In this document: piece by piece, positions 43,401 through 56,080 of the stretch | Position numbering within the stretch: position 1 is the stretch's first letter | Layout: each line of letters starts with the position of its first letter | From: Hirudinaria manillensis | Taxonomy: Eukaryota > Annelida > Clitellata > Hirudinida > Hirudinidae | Reading direction: 5' to 3' | Assembly: GCA_034509925.1 (NCBI GenBank) | Contig: CM067530.1 | Coordinates: forward strand, 8,858,501-8,922,500 | DNA length: 64,000 nucleotides | Made by a program: the position numbers and the translations under genes | The notes under the pieces: model-generated | What the model was told of the DNA's origin: nothing | The model's input: only the letters and a program-made list of their open reading frames with translations | Databases searched by the model: none

Positions 43401-46400
43401 ACTTCTCCTTTGGGAGCCTTGCCTTTCATTCCGAATTTGGGTAAACCGAAATGGAAACCTCCTTTACCCTTTGGAGCTTTCACGTCGATGTCGGCTTCTG
43501 GAAGTTCTGCTTTCAGGTCGATGTCTCCCTTTGGCAGTTTCACGTCTGCGTCCAAACCACCTTCCACTTTCGGTCCTTTTCCGCTAATACCGAATGACGG
43601 CAATGATGGCAAGTTGATGTTGATGCCACCGGAACCTTTCGGACCCTTCAAGTTCACGTCTGCGTCTGGGAGGCTTGCATCCACGTCGAGTCCTGCTTCT
43701 GGAAGATTCACGTCCACGTCGCCCTTGACACCTTTTCCTTTAATGCCGAACTTTGGCATTCCTATGTGAAAACCACCTGATCCTTTAGGCGCCTTGATGT
43801 CTACGTCTGGAGCTTCGGCAGAAACGTTCAAATCTGCTTCCGGTAAATCGACGTCCACTCCGGCGTCTCCTTTCAGGCCTTTTCCTTTCAGGCTCACCTT
43901 TGGCAGACTAGGAAGACCGATATGGAAACCCCCTTTTCCTTTCGGTCCTTTCAGATCGATGTCGGCATCAGGCAGCTCTCCTTTGATGTCGATGTCACCT
44001 TTAGGCAATTTCACATCGGCATTCACGTCAATGTCACCGCTCGGACCCTTGGCATCCAAGCCGAACGAAGGCAATTCTATGTTAAATCCACCCTTTGGAC
44101 CTTTCAGATTGACGTCGGCATCTGGAAGGCTCGCATCCACGTCAACTTCTCCTTTGGGAGCCTTGCCTTTCATTCCGAATTTGGGTAAACCGAAATGGAA
44201 ACCTCCTTTACCCTTTGGAGCTTTCACGTCGACGTCGGCATCTGGAAGTTCTGCTTTCAGGTCGATGTCTCCCTTTGGCAGTTTCACGTCTGCATCCACA
44301 CCACCTTCCACTTTCGGTCCTTTTCCGCTAATACCGAACGACGGCAATGATGGCAAGTTGATGTTGATGCCACCGGAACCTTTCGGACCCTTCAAGTTCA
44401 CGTCTGCGTCGGGAAGGCTTGCATCCACGTCGAGTCCTGCTTCCGGTAGATTCACGTCGACGTCGCCCTTGGCACCCTTGCCTTTGAACCCGAACTTTGG
44501 CATTCCGATGTGAAATCCTCCTTTACCCTTTGGAGCTTTCACGTCGATGTCGGCATCTGGAAGTTCTGCTTTCAAGTCGATGTCTCCCTTTGGCAGTTTC
44601 ACGTCTGCGTCCAAACCACCTTCAACTTTCGGTCCTTTTCCGCTAATACCGAAAGACGGCAATGATGGCAAGTTGATGTTGATGCCACCGGAACCTTTCG
44701 GACCCTTCAAGTTCACGTCTGCGTCGGGAGGCTTGCATCCACGTCGAGTCCTGCTTCTGGAAGATTCACGTCAACGTCGCCCTTGACACCTTTTCCTTTA
44801 ATGCCGAACTTTGGCATTCCTATGTGAAAACCACCTGATCCTTTAGGCGCCTTGATGTCTACGTCTGGAGCTTCGGCAGAAACGTTCAAATCTGCTTCCG
44901 GTAAATCGACGTCCACTCCGGCGTCTCCTTTCAGGCCTTTTCCTTTCAGGCTCACCTTTGGCAGACTAGGAAGACCGATATGGAAACCCCCTTTTCCTTT
45001 CGGTCCTTTCAGATCGATGTCGGCATCAGGCAGCTCTCCTTTGATGTCGATGTCACCTTTAGGCAATTTCACATCGGCATTCACGTCAATGTCACCGCTC
45101 GGACCCTTGGCATCCAAGCCGAACGAAGGCAATTCTATGTTAAATCCACCCTTTGGACCTTTCAGATTGACGTCGGCATCTGGAAGGCTCGCATCCACGT
45201 CAACTTCTCCTTTGGGAGCCTTGCCTTTCATTCCGAATTTGGGTAAACCGAAATGGAAACCTCCTTTACCCTTTGGAGCTTTCACGTCGACGTCGGCATC
45301 TGGAAGTTCTGCTTTCAGGTCGATGTCTCCCTTTGGCAGTTTCACGTCTGCATCCACACCACCTTCCACTTTCGGTCCTTTTCCGCTAATACCGAACGAC
45401 GGCAATGATGGCAAGTTGATGTTGATGCCACCGGAACCTTTCGGACCCTTCAAGTTCACGTCTGCGTCGGGAAGGCTTGCATCCACGTCGAGTCCTGCTT
45501 CCGGTAGATTCACGTCGACGTCGCCCTTGGCACCCTTGCCTTTGAACCCGAACTTTGGCATTCCGATGTGAAATCCTCCTTTACCCTTTGGAGCTTTCAC
45601 GTCGATGTCGGCATCTGGAAGTTCTGCTTTCAAGTCGATGTCTCCCTTTGGCAGTTTCACGTCTGCGTCCAAACCACCTTCAACTTTCGGTCCTTTTCCG
45701 CTAATACCGAAAGACGGCAATGATGGCAAGTTGATGTTGATGCCACCGGAACCTTTCGGACCCTTCAAGTTCACGTCTGCGTCGGGGAGGCTTGCATCCA
45801 CGTCGAGTCCTGCTTCTGGAAGATTCACGTCAACGTCGCCCTTGACACCTTTTCCTTTAATGCCGAACTTTGGCATTCCTATGTGAAAACCACCTGATCC
45901 TTTAGGCGCCTTGATGTCTACGTCTGGAGCTTCGGCAGAAACGTTCAAATCTGCTTCCGGTAAATCGACGTCCACTCCGGCGTCTCCTTTCAGGCCTTTT
46001 CCTTTCAGGCTCACCTTTGGCAGACTAGGAAGACCGATATGGAAACCCCCTTTTCCTTTCGGTCCTTTCAGATCGATGTCGGCATCAGGCAGCTCTCCTT
46101 TGATGTCGATGTCACCTTTAGGCAATTTCACATCGGCATTCACGTCAATGTCACCGCTCGGACCCTTGGCATCCAAGCCGAACGAAGGCAATTCTATGTT
46201 AAATCCACCCTTTGGACCTTTCAGATTGACGTCGGCATCTGGAAGGCTCGCATCCACGTCAACTTCTCCTTTGGGAGCCTTGCCTTTCATTCCGAATTTG
46301 GGTAAACCGAAATGGAAACCTCCTTTACCCTTTGGAGCTTTCACGTCGACGTCGGCATCTGGAAGTTCTGCTTTCAGGTCGATGTCTCCCTTTGGCAGTT

Positions 46401-49400
46401 TCACGTCTGCATCCACACCACCTTCCACTTTCGGTCCTTTTCCGCTAATACCGAACGACGGCAATGATGGCAAGTTGATGTTGATGCCACCGGAACCTTT
46501 CGGACCCTTCAAGTTCACGTCTGCGTCGGGAAGGCTTGCATCCACGTCGAGTCCTGCTTCCGGTAGATTCACGTCGACGTCGCCCTTGGCACCCTTGCCT
46601 TTGAACCCGAACTTTGGCATTCCGATGTGAAATCCTCCTTTACCCTTTGGAGCTTTCACGTCGATGTCGGCATCTGGAAGTTCTGCTTTCAAGTCGATGT
46701 CTCCCTTTGGCAGTTTCACGTCTGCGTCCAAACCACCTTCAACTTTCGGTCCTTTTCCGCTAATACCGAATGACGGCAATGATGGCAAGTTGATGTTGAT
46801 GCCACCGGAACCTTTCGGACCCTTCAAGTTCACGTCTGCGTCTGGGAGGCTTGCATCCACGTCGAGTCCTGCTTCTGGAAGATTCACGTCCACGTCGCCC
46901 TTGACACCTTTTCCTTTAATGCCGAACTTTGGCATTCCTATGTGAAAACCACCTGATCCTTTAGGCGCCTTGATGTCTACGTCTGGAGCTTCGGCAGAAA
47001 CGTTCAAATCTGCTTCCGGTAAATCGACGTCCACTCCGGCGTCTCCTTTCAGGCCTTTTCCTTTCAGGCTCACCTTTGGCAGACTAGGAAGACCGATATG
47101 GAAACCCCCTTTTCCTTTCGGTCCTTTCAGATCGATGTCGGCATCAGGCAGCTCTCCTTTGATGTCGATGTCACCTTTAGGCAATTTCACATCGGCATTC
47201 ACGTCAATGTCACCGCTCGGACCCTTGGCATCCAAGCCGAACGAAGGCAATTCTATGTTAAATCCACCCTTTGGACCTTTCAGATTGACGTCGGCATCTG
47301 GAAGGCTCGCATTCACGTCAACTTCTCCTTTGGGAGCCTTGCCTTTCATTCCGAATTTGGGTAAACCGAAATGGAAACCTCCTTTACCCTTTGGAGCTTT
47401 CACGTCGACGTCGGCATCTGGAAGTTCTGCTTTCAGGTCGATGTCTCCCTTTGGCAGTTTCACGTCTGCATCCACACCACCTTCCACTTTCGGTCCTTTT
47501 CCGCTAATACCGAACGACGGCAATGATGGCAAGTTGATGTTGATGCCACCGGAACCTTTCGGACCCTTCAAGTTCACGTCTGCGTCGGGAAGGCTTGCAT
47601 CCACGTCGAGTCCTGCTTCCGGTAGATTCACGTCGACGTCGCCCTTGGCACCCTTGCCTTTGAACCCGAACTTTGGCATTCCGATGTGAAATCCTCCTTT
47701 ACCCTTTGGAGCTTTCACGTCGATGTCGGCATCTGGAAGTTCTGCTTTCAAGTCGATGTCTCCCTTTGGCAGTTTCACGTCTGCGTCCAAACCACCTTCC
47801 AACTTTCGGTCCTTTTCCGCTAATACCGAAAGACGGCAATGATGGCAAGTTGATGTTGATGCCACCGGAACCTTTCGGACCCTTCAAGTTCACGTCTGCG
47901 TCGGGGAGGCTTGCATCCACGTCGAGTCCTGCTTCTGGAAGATTCACGTCAACGTCGCCCTTGACACCTTTTCCTTTAATGCCGAACTTTGGCATTCCTA
48001 TGTGAAAACCACCTGATCCTTTAGGCGCCTTGATGTCTACGTCTGGAGCTTCGGCAGAAACGTTCAAATCTGCTTCCGGTAAATCGACGTCCACTCCGGC
48101 GTCTCCTTTCAGGCCTTTTCCTTTCAGGCTCACCTTTGGCAGACTAGGAAGACCGATATGGAAACCCCCTTTTCCTTTCGGTCCTTTCAGATCGATGTCG
48201 GCATCAGGCAGCTCTCCTTTGATGTCGATGTCACCTTTAGGCAATTTCACATCGGCATTCACGTCAATGTCACCGCTCGGACCCTTGGCATCCAAGCCGA
48301 ACGAAGGCAATTCTATGTTAAATCCACCCTTTGGACCTTTCAGATTGACGTCGGCATCTGGAAGGCTCGCATCCACGTCAACTTCTCCTTTGGGAGCCTT
48401 GCCTTTCATTCCGAATTTGGGTAAACCGAAATGGAAACCTCCTTTACCCTTTGGAGCTTTCACGTCGATGTCGGCATCTGGAAGTTCTGCTTTCAGGTCG
48501 ATGTCTCCCTTTGGCAGTTTCACGTCTGCATCCACACCACCTTCCACTTTCGGTCCTTTTCCGCTAATACCGAACGACGGCAATGATGGCAAGTTGATGT
48601 TGATGCCACCGGAACCTTTCGGACCCTTCAAGTTCACGTCTGCGTCGGGAAGGCTTGCATCCACGTCGAGTCCTGCTTCCGGTAGATTCACGTCGACGTC
48701 GCCCTTGGCACCCTTGCCTTTGAACCCGAACTTTGGCATTCCGATGTGAAATCCTCCTTTACCCTTTGGAGCTTTCACGTCGATGTCGGCATCTGGAAGT
48801 TCTGCTTTCAAGTCGATGTCTCCCTTTGGCAGTTTCACGTCTGCGTCCAAACCACCTTCAACTTTCGGTCCTTTTCCGCTAATACCGAAAGACGGCAATG
48901 ATGGCAAGTTGATGTTGATGCCACCGGAACCTTTCGGACCCTTCAAGTTCACGTCTGCGTCGGGGAGGCTTGCATCCACGTCGAGTCCTGCTTCTGGAAG
49001 ATTCACGTCAACGTCGCCCTTGACACCTTTTCCTTTAATGCCGAACTTTGGCATTCCTATGTGAAAACCACCTGATCCTTTAGGCGCCTTGATGTCTACG
49101 TCTGGAGCTTCGGCAGAAACGTTCAAATCTGCTTCCGGTAAATCGACGTCCACTCCGGCGTCTCCTTTCAGGCCTTTTCCTTTCAGGCTCACCTTTGGCA
49201 GACTAGGAAGACCGATATGGAAACCCCCTTTTCCTTTCGGTCCTTTCAGATCGATGTCGGCATCAGGCAGCTCTCCTTTGATGTCGATGTCACCTTTAGG
49301 CAATTTCACATCGGCATTCACGTCAATGTCACCGCTCGGACCCTTGGCATCCAAGCCGAACGAAGGCAATTCTATGTTAAATCCACCCTTTGGACCTTTC

Positions 49401-52400
49401 AGATTGACGTCGGCATCTGGAAGGCTCGCATCCACGTCAACTTCTCCTTTGGGAGCCTTGCCTTTCATTCCGAATTTGGGTAAACCGAAATGGAAACCTC
49501 CTTTACCCTTTGGAGCTTTCACGTCGATGTCGGCATCTGGAAGTTCTGCTTTCAGGTCGATGTCTCCCTTTGGCAGTTTCACGTCTGCATCCACACCACC
49601 TTCCACTTTCGGTCCTTTTCCGCTAATACCGAACGACGGCAATGATGGTAAGTTGATGTTGATGCCACCGGAACCTTTCGGACCCTTCAAGTTCACGTCT
49701 GCGTCGGGAAGGCTTGCATCCACGTCGAGTCCTGCTTCCGGTAGATTCACGTCGACGTCGCCCTTGGCACCCTTGCCTTTGAACCCGAACTTTGGCATTC
49801 CGATGTGAAATCCTCCTTTACCCTTTGGAGCTTTCACGTCGATGTCGGCATCTGGAAGTTCTGCTTTCAAGTCGATGTCTCCCTTTGGCAGTTTCACGTC
49901 TGCGTCCAAACCACCTTCAACTTTCGGTCCTTTTCCGCTAATACCGAAAGACGGCAATGATGGCAAGTTGATGTTGATGCCACCGGAACCTTTCGGACCC
50001 TTCAAGTTCACGTCTGCGTCGGGAGGCTTGCATCCACGTCGAGTCCTGCTTCTGGAAGATTCACGTCAACGTCGCCCTTGACACCTTTTCCTTTAATGCC
50101 GAACTTTGGCATTCCTATGTGAAAACCACCTGATCCTTTAGGCGCCTTGATGTCTACGTCTGGAGCTTCGGCAGAAACGTTCAAATCTGCTTCCGGTAAA
50201 TCGACGTCCACTCCGGCGTCTCCTTTCAGGCCTTTTCCTTTCAGGCTCACCTTTGGCAGACTAGGAAGACCGATATGGAAACCCCCTTTTCCTTTCGGTC
50301 CTTTCAGATCGATGTCGGCATCAGGCAGCTCTCCTTTGATGTCGATGTCACCTTTAGGCAATTTCACATCGGCATTCACGTCAATGTCACCGCTCGGACC
50401 CTTGGCATCCAAGCCGAACGAAGGCAATTCTATGTTAAATCCACCCTTTGGACCTTTCAGATTGACGTCGGCATCTGGAAGGCTCGCATCCACGTCAACT
50501 TCTCCTTTGGGAGCCTTGCCTTTCATTCCGAATTTGGGTAAACCGAAATGGAAACCTCCTTTACCCTTTGGAGCTTTCACGTCGACGTCGGCATCTGGAA
50601 GTTCTGCTTTCAGGTCGATGTCTCCCTTTGGCAGTTTCACGTCTGCATCCACACCACCTTCCACTTTCGGTCCTTTTCCGCTAATACCGAACGACGGCAA
50701 TGATGGCAAGTTGATGTTGATGCCACCGGAACCTTTCGGACCCTTCAAGTTCACGTCTGCGTCGGGAAGGCTTGCATCCACGTCGAGTCCTGCTTCCGGT
50801 AGATTCACGTCGACGTCGCCCTTGGCACCCTTGCCTTTGAACCCGAACTTTGGCATTCCGATGTGAAATCCTCCTTTACCCTTTGGAGCTTTCACGTCGA
50901 TGTCGGCATCTGGAAGTTCTGCTTTCAAGTCGATGTCTCCCTTTGGCAGTTTCACGTCTGCGTCCAAACCACCTTCAACTTTCGGTCCTTTTCCGCTAAT
51001 ACCGAAAGACGGCAATGATGGCAAGTTGATGTTGATGCCACCGGAACCTTTCGGACCCTTCAAGTTCACGTCTGCGTCGGGGAGGCTTGCATCCACGTCG
51101 AGTCCTGCTTCTGGAAGATTCACGTCAACGTCGCCCTTGACACCTTTTCCTTTAATGCCGAACTTTGGCATTCCTATGTGAAAACCACCTGATCCTTTAG
51201 GCGCCTTGATGTCTACGTCTGGAGCTTCGGCAGAAACGTTCAAATCTGCTTCCGGTAAATCGACGTCCACTCCGGCGTCTCCTTTCAGGCCTTTTCCTTT
51301 CAGGCTCACCTTTGGCAGACTAGGAAGACCGATATGGAAACCCCCTTTTCCTTTCGGTCCTTTCAGATCGATGTCGGCATCAGGCAGCTCTCCTTTGATG
51401 TCGATGTCACCTTTAGGCAATTTCACATCGGCATTCACGTCAATGTCACCGCTCGGACCCTTGGCATCCAAGCCGAACGAAGGCAATTCTATGTTAAATC
51501 CACCCTTTGGACCTTTCAGATTGACGTCGGCATCTGGAAGGCTCGCATCCACGTCAACTTCTCCTTTGGGAGCCTTGCCTTTCATTCCGAATTTGGGTAA
51601 ACCGAAATGGAAACCTCCTTTACCCTTTGGAGCTTTCACGTCGACGTCGGCATCTGGAAGTTCTGCTTTCAGGTCGATGTCTCCCTTTGGCAGTTTCACG
51701 TCTGCATCCACACCACCTTCCACTTTCGGTCCTTTTCCGCTAATACCGAACGACGGCAATGATGGCAAGTTGATGTTGATGCCACCGGAACCTTTCGGAC
51801 CCTTCACGTTCACGTCTGCGTCGGGAAGGCTTGCATCCACGTCGAGTCCTGCTTCCGGAAGATTCACGTCGACGTCGCCCTTGGCACCCTTGCCTTTGAA
51901 CCCGAACTTTGGCATTCCGATGTGAAATCCTCCTTTACCCTTTGGAGCTTTCACGTCGATGTCGGCTTCTGGAAGTTCTGCTTTCAGGTCGATGTCTCCC
52001 TTTGGCATTTTCACGTCTGCGTCCAAACCACCTTCCACTTTCGGTCCTTTTCCGCTAATACCGAAAGACGGCAATGATGGCAAGTTGATGTTGATGCCAC
52101 CGGAACCTTTCGGACCCTTCAAGTTCACGTCTGCGTCGGGGAGGCTTGCATCCACGTCGAGTCCTGCTTCTGGAAGATTCACGTCAACGTCGCCCTTGAC
52201 ACCTTTTCCTTTAATGCCGAACTTTGGCATTCCTATGTGAAAACCACCTGATCCTTTAGGCGCCTTGATGTCTACGTCTGGAGCTTCGGCAGAAACGTTC
52301 AAATCTGCTTCCGGTAAATCGACGTCCACTCCGGCGTCTCCTTTCAGGCCTTTTCCTTTCAGGCTCACCTTTGGCAGACTAGGAAGACCGATATGGAAAC

Positions 52401-55400
52401 CCCCTTTTCCTTTCGGTCCTTTCAGATCGATGTCGGCATCAGGCAGCTCTCCTTTGATGTCGATGTCACCTTTAGGCAATTTCACATCGGCATTCACGTC
52501 AATGTCACCGCTCGGACCCTTGGCATCCAAGCCGAACGAAGGCAATTCTATGTTAAATCCACCCTTTGGACCTTTCAGATTGACGTCGGCATCTGGAAGG
52601 CTCGCATTCACGTCAACTTCTCCTTTGGGAGCCTTGCCTTTCATTCCGAATTTGGGTAAACCGAAATGGAAACCTCCTTTACCCTTTGGAGCTTTCACGT
52701 CGATGTCGGCATCTGGAAGTTCTGCTTTCAGGTCGATGTCTCCCTTTGGCAGTTTCACGTCTGCATCCACACCACCTTCCACTTTCGGTCCTTTTCCGCT
52801 AATACCGAACGACGGCAATGATGGCAAGTTGATGTTGATGCCACCGGAACCTTTCGGACCCTTCAAGTTCACGTCTGCGTCGGGAAGGCTTGCATCCACG
52901 TCGAGTCCTGCTTCCGGAAGATTCACGTCGACGTCGCCCTTGGCACCCTTGCCTTTGAACCCGAACTTTGGCATTCCGATGTGAAATCCTCCTTTACCCT
53001 TTGGAGCTTTCAAGTCGATGTCGGCATCTGGAAGTTCTGCTTTCAGGTCGATGTCTCCCTTTGGCAGTTTCACGTCTGAGTCCAAACCACCTTCCACTTT
53101 CGGCCCTTTTCCGCTAATACCGAACGACGGCAATGATGGCAAGTTGATGTTGATGCCACCGGAACCTTTCGGACCCTTCACGTTCACGTCTGCGTCTGGG
53201 AGGCTTGCATCCACGTCGAGTCCTGCTTCTGGAAGATTCACGTCCACGTCGCCCTTGACACCTTTTCCTTTAATGCCGAACTTTGGCATTCCTATGTGAA
53301 AACCACCTGATCCTTTAGGCGCCTTGATGTCTACGTCTGGAGCTTCGGCAGAAACGTTCAAATCTGCTTCCGGTAAATCGACGTCCACTCCGGCGTCTCC
53401 TTTCAGGCCTTTTCCTTTCAGGCTCACCTTTGGCAGACTAGGAAGACCGATATGGAAACCCCCTTTTCCTTTCGGTCCTTTCAGATCGATGTCGGCATCA
53501 GGCAGCTCTCCTTTGATGTCGATGTCACCTTTAGGCAATTTCACATCGGCATTCACGTCAATGTCACCGCTCGGACCCTTGGCATCCAAGCCGAACGAAG
53601 GCAATTCTATGTTAAATCCACCCTTTGGACCTTTCAGATTGACGTCGGCATCTGGAAGGCTCGCATCCACGTCAACTTCTCCTTTGGGAGCCTTGCCTTT
53701 CATTCCGAATTTGGGTAAACCGAAATGGAAACCTCCTTTACCCTTTGGAGCTTTCACGTCGATGTCGGCATCTGGAAGTTCTGCTTTCAGGTCGATGTCT
53801 CCCTTTGGCAGTTTCACGTCTGCATCCACACCACCTTCCACTTTCGGTCCTTTTCCGCTAATACCGAACGACGGCAATGATGGCAAGTTGATGTTGATGC
53901 CACCGGAACCTTTCGGACCCTTCAAGTTCACGTCTGCGTCGGGAAGGCTTGCATCCACGTCGAGTCCTGCTTCCGGTAGATTCACGTCGACGTCGCCCTT
54001 GGCACCCTTGCCTTTGAACCCGAACTTTGGCATTCCGATGTGAAATCCTCCTTTACCCTTTGGAGCTTTCACGTCGATGTCGGCATCAGGAAGTTCTGCT
54101 TTCAAGTCGATGTCTCCCTTTGGTGCGTCCACACCACCTTCCAACTGAGGCCTTTCGCCACTTATACCGAAAGATGGTAAATTAATGTTGATGCCACCCG
54201 AACCTTTTTGACCTTTGATGTTTAAGTCGGGTAGGCTTTTATCGACGTTTAGATCTGCTTCTGGGAGATTAACTTCAACTTCGCCCTTTGTTCCTTCTCC
54301 TTTGAACCCGAACTTTGGCATTCCGATTTGGAAGCCTCCTTTACTCTTCGGTGCTTTTAAGTCAAGCTTGGCATCTGGATGTTGTGCGTTCATGTCAATG
54401 CTTCCTTGTGGTAGTTTCCCGTCCACTCCACCTTCTACCTTCGGCAGTTTTCCACTTATTCCGAAAGATGGTAAATTGATATTTATGCCACCAGAACCTT
54501 TCGGACCCTTCAAGTTCACGTCTGCGTCGGGAAGGCTTGCATCGACGTCGTGACCTGCTTTCGGAAGATTCACGTCAATGTCGCCCTTGACACCTTCTCC
54601 TTTAATGCCGAACTTTGGCATTCCTATGTGGAAACCATGTGATCCTTTAGGTGCCTTGATGTCCACGTCTGGGGCTTCGGCCGAAATCTTGAAATCTGCT
54701 TCTGGTAAATCGACGTCGACTCCCGCGTCTCCTTTGAGGCCTTTTCCATCCAGGCTCATCTTTGGCAGGTTTGGAAGACCAATTTGGATCCCTCCTTTTC
54801 CCTCTGGTCCTTTGACTTTGATGTCGCCTGATGGAATTTTTGATGTAATACCAACATCGGATTTTGATTTGTTTATTTCTATGTTGACATCTTCGACTTT
54901 GGCTGTTTCATGACCTATTCCAAATGAAGGTAAGTTAATATTTATACCCCCTGACTTTGGTGACTTGAGATGACTGTTTTCATCACGCAGTGTTGTGTCA
55001 ATTGTTACATTTGATTGCTTTGCTTCGAGACCAACATCTGCTTTAACTTTTCCTTTATCTCCAAATTTTGGAAGTTTTATCAGATATCCCTTTGGTTTTG
55101 GATCGTGGATAGATGCTTCTTGAATTGTTCTTGGGAATGTTATGCTACCAGTTGGTGATTGCACGTCGATGTCTAATGTTTTGGTATCTGATTTGTGCTC
55201 AAATCTCTTTATTTTGATTTCATCATCAGGAAGAGCAACATCTATACCAGCACCACCTTTTGCTTTTCTTCCTCTTAGTTCAAACTTTGTCTGATCTATC
55301 TTTGGGCCCTTGATTTCAATTCCTGAATCGATCATGCTAAACTGTTCGTTTAGCCCAATGTCTCCCGTGGCACTTGCATTTAAACTTTCATCATGTGAAG

Positions 55401-56080
55401 CTTTTTTAACTGAAATTTTGACTGGATATGGTGATAGAACCTTCAATAAGCTCTGTGCTTCCTCAAGGCTCAATGTGTTCATGTCAATTGTTATGCCTGT
55501 CAACTGATCACCTGAAACATGAATTTTAATTTCACAAGTTTTAAATTTGAAATTGCAAATTAGTTTTACTATATCCATTCAATCGATGCAATGTTTACTC
55601 CACAATACACCTTCTCCTCTCAAACTAAAAGGCATGCATACCACTTCATTTTACTTTTGATGTACTAATTAATAATAATTGAAATAAAATTAATACGTAT
55701 ATATATATAATAATTTATACCGGTTTCAATTTTTCCGGATGCTTCTGCTACGCTATGAGGCTCCACCTCCTTGACATAAAACCCATGCTGGGCATTGCCT
55801 TCCACATTAATGCCAATGTTCTCATTTCCATGGGTTTTTATGCTTACTGCATCGGAATGCTGCATAAACAATGACCATTTATGAATTTTATGACATTTTT
55901 AATGAGATTCTAAGGGACAATAACAATAAAGGCAAAAGGTAAATGCTATAAATAAATAAAACAACAAATATCCAAATACTTCATCAATACAAAGATCTTT
56001 AAAACTATTAGATTAAAATGGTTGAAAATAATAACCTGTACAGATGGAACCTTAACTTCAATTGATGCACTCGACTGCAT
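37418..56080 (-). CDS. AHNAK-like: Giant AHNAK/periaxin-like PDZ scaffold protein, 3 exons, about 6,092 residues, frame broken by three 1-bp indels
   Basis: Exons: 56080-56036 (MQSSASIEVKVPSVQ), 55859-55721 and one giant exon 55511-37418. Exons 2-3 make a PDZ domain (about residues 16-98): IGINVEGN as the carboxylate-loop strand, GFYVKEVEPHSVAEASGKIETGDQL, then SLEEAQSLLK. Residues after it are degenerate repeats, then a near-identical array of beta-strand-like repeats rich in DxDxxxPK, KGPKG and FGFKGKG, as in vertebrate AHNAK. The C-terminal tail is unique and Ser-rich, with a basic cluster KKRKRRGFIQRLKDFF near 37.8 kb, and ends VEKKIHQ. The open frame changes at about 50.02, 47.80 and 44.73 kb. 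Discounting these, the coding length is 18,279 nt, an exact multiple of three. Vertebrate AHNAK (about 5,890 residues) links membrane, actin and S100A10/annexin A2; a scaffold role here is inferred. The large exon after a split PDZ domain matches the AHNAK/periaxin gene plan. Confidence 0.9.
44720..44735 (-). other. One-base deletion (G4 to G3) breaking the AHNAK-like frame
   Basis: On the plus strand the site reads GCGTCGGGAGGCTTGC. Sister copies with the same flanks read GCGTCGGGGAGGCTTGC. The loss of one G shifts the minus-strand frame. Confidence 0.9.
47790..47805 (-). other. One-base insertion (C to CC) breaking the AHNAK-like frame
   Basis: On the plus strand the site reads CACCTTCCAACTTTCGG. 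Sister copies read CACCTTCAACTTTCGG. The extra C restores the frame lost at about 50.02 kb for the downstream part. Confidence 0.9.
50015..50030 (-). other. Second copy of the same one-base deletion (G4 to G3) in the AHNAK-like frame
   Basis: The sequence is identical to the site at 44.73 kb and lies exactly 5,295 bp (five 1,059-bp units) from it. Confidence 0.9.
54121..55110 (-). repeat. Older, diverged AHNAK-like repeats at the N-terminal edge of the array
   Basis: The same module types are recognisable here (for example ISAEAPDVDIKAPKGSHGFH near 54.66 kb) but with many substitutions and small in-frame gaps. The equivalent point at 54656 is 1,332 bp from its neighbour, that is 1,374 minus 42 bp. 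This looks like an ancestral edge left out of the recent homogenisation. Confidence 0.8.

Larger units (their letters stand above)
38700..54120 (-). repeat. Homogeneous coding tandem array, 14 super-units of 744 + 315n bp
   Basis: Fourteen near-identical super-units are recognised by the recurring segment coding SAEAPDVDIKAPKGSGG. Equivalent points lie at 38928, 40302, 41676, 43050, 43794, 44852, 45911, 46970, 48030, 49089, 50147, 51206, 52265 and 53324. The spacings are 1,374 (three times), 744 (once) and 1,059 within one base (nine times). These fit a 744-bp core (248 residues) with two, zero or one extra 315-bp module (105 residues). Every period is a multiple of three. Copies differ by only scattered single bases, so the array is recently expanded or homogenised. 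Confidence 0.95.

Noticed and set aside
38646-54913. Many repeated plus-strand open frames of about 80-240 codons across the array (Ser/Pro/Phe-rich)
   Set aside because: They are antisense shadows of the minus-strand AHNAK-like repeats, recur at the same period and have no homology of their own.
37418-55511. CRISPR-like or prokaryotic repeat array
   Set aside because: The repeats are coding, with periods that are multiples of three, in a eukaryotic exon. There are no short direct repeats with unique spacers and no cas genes.
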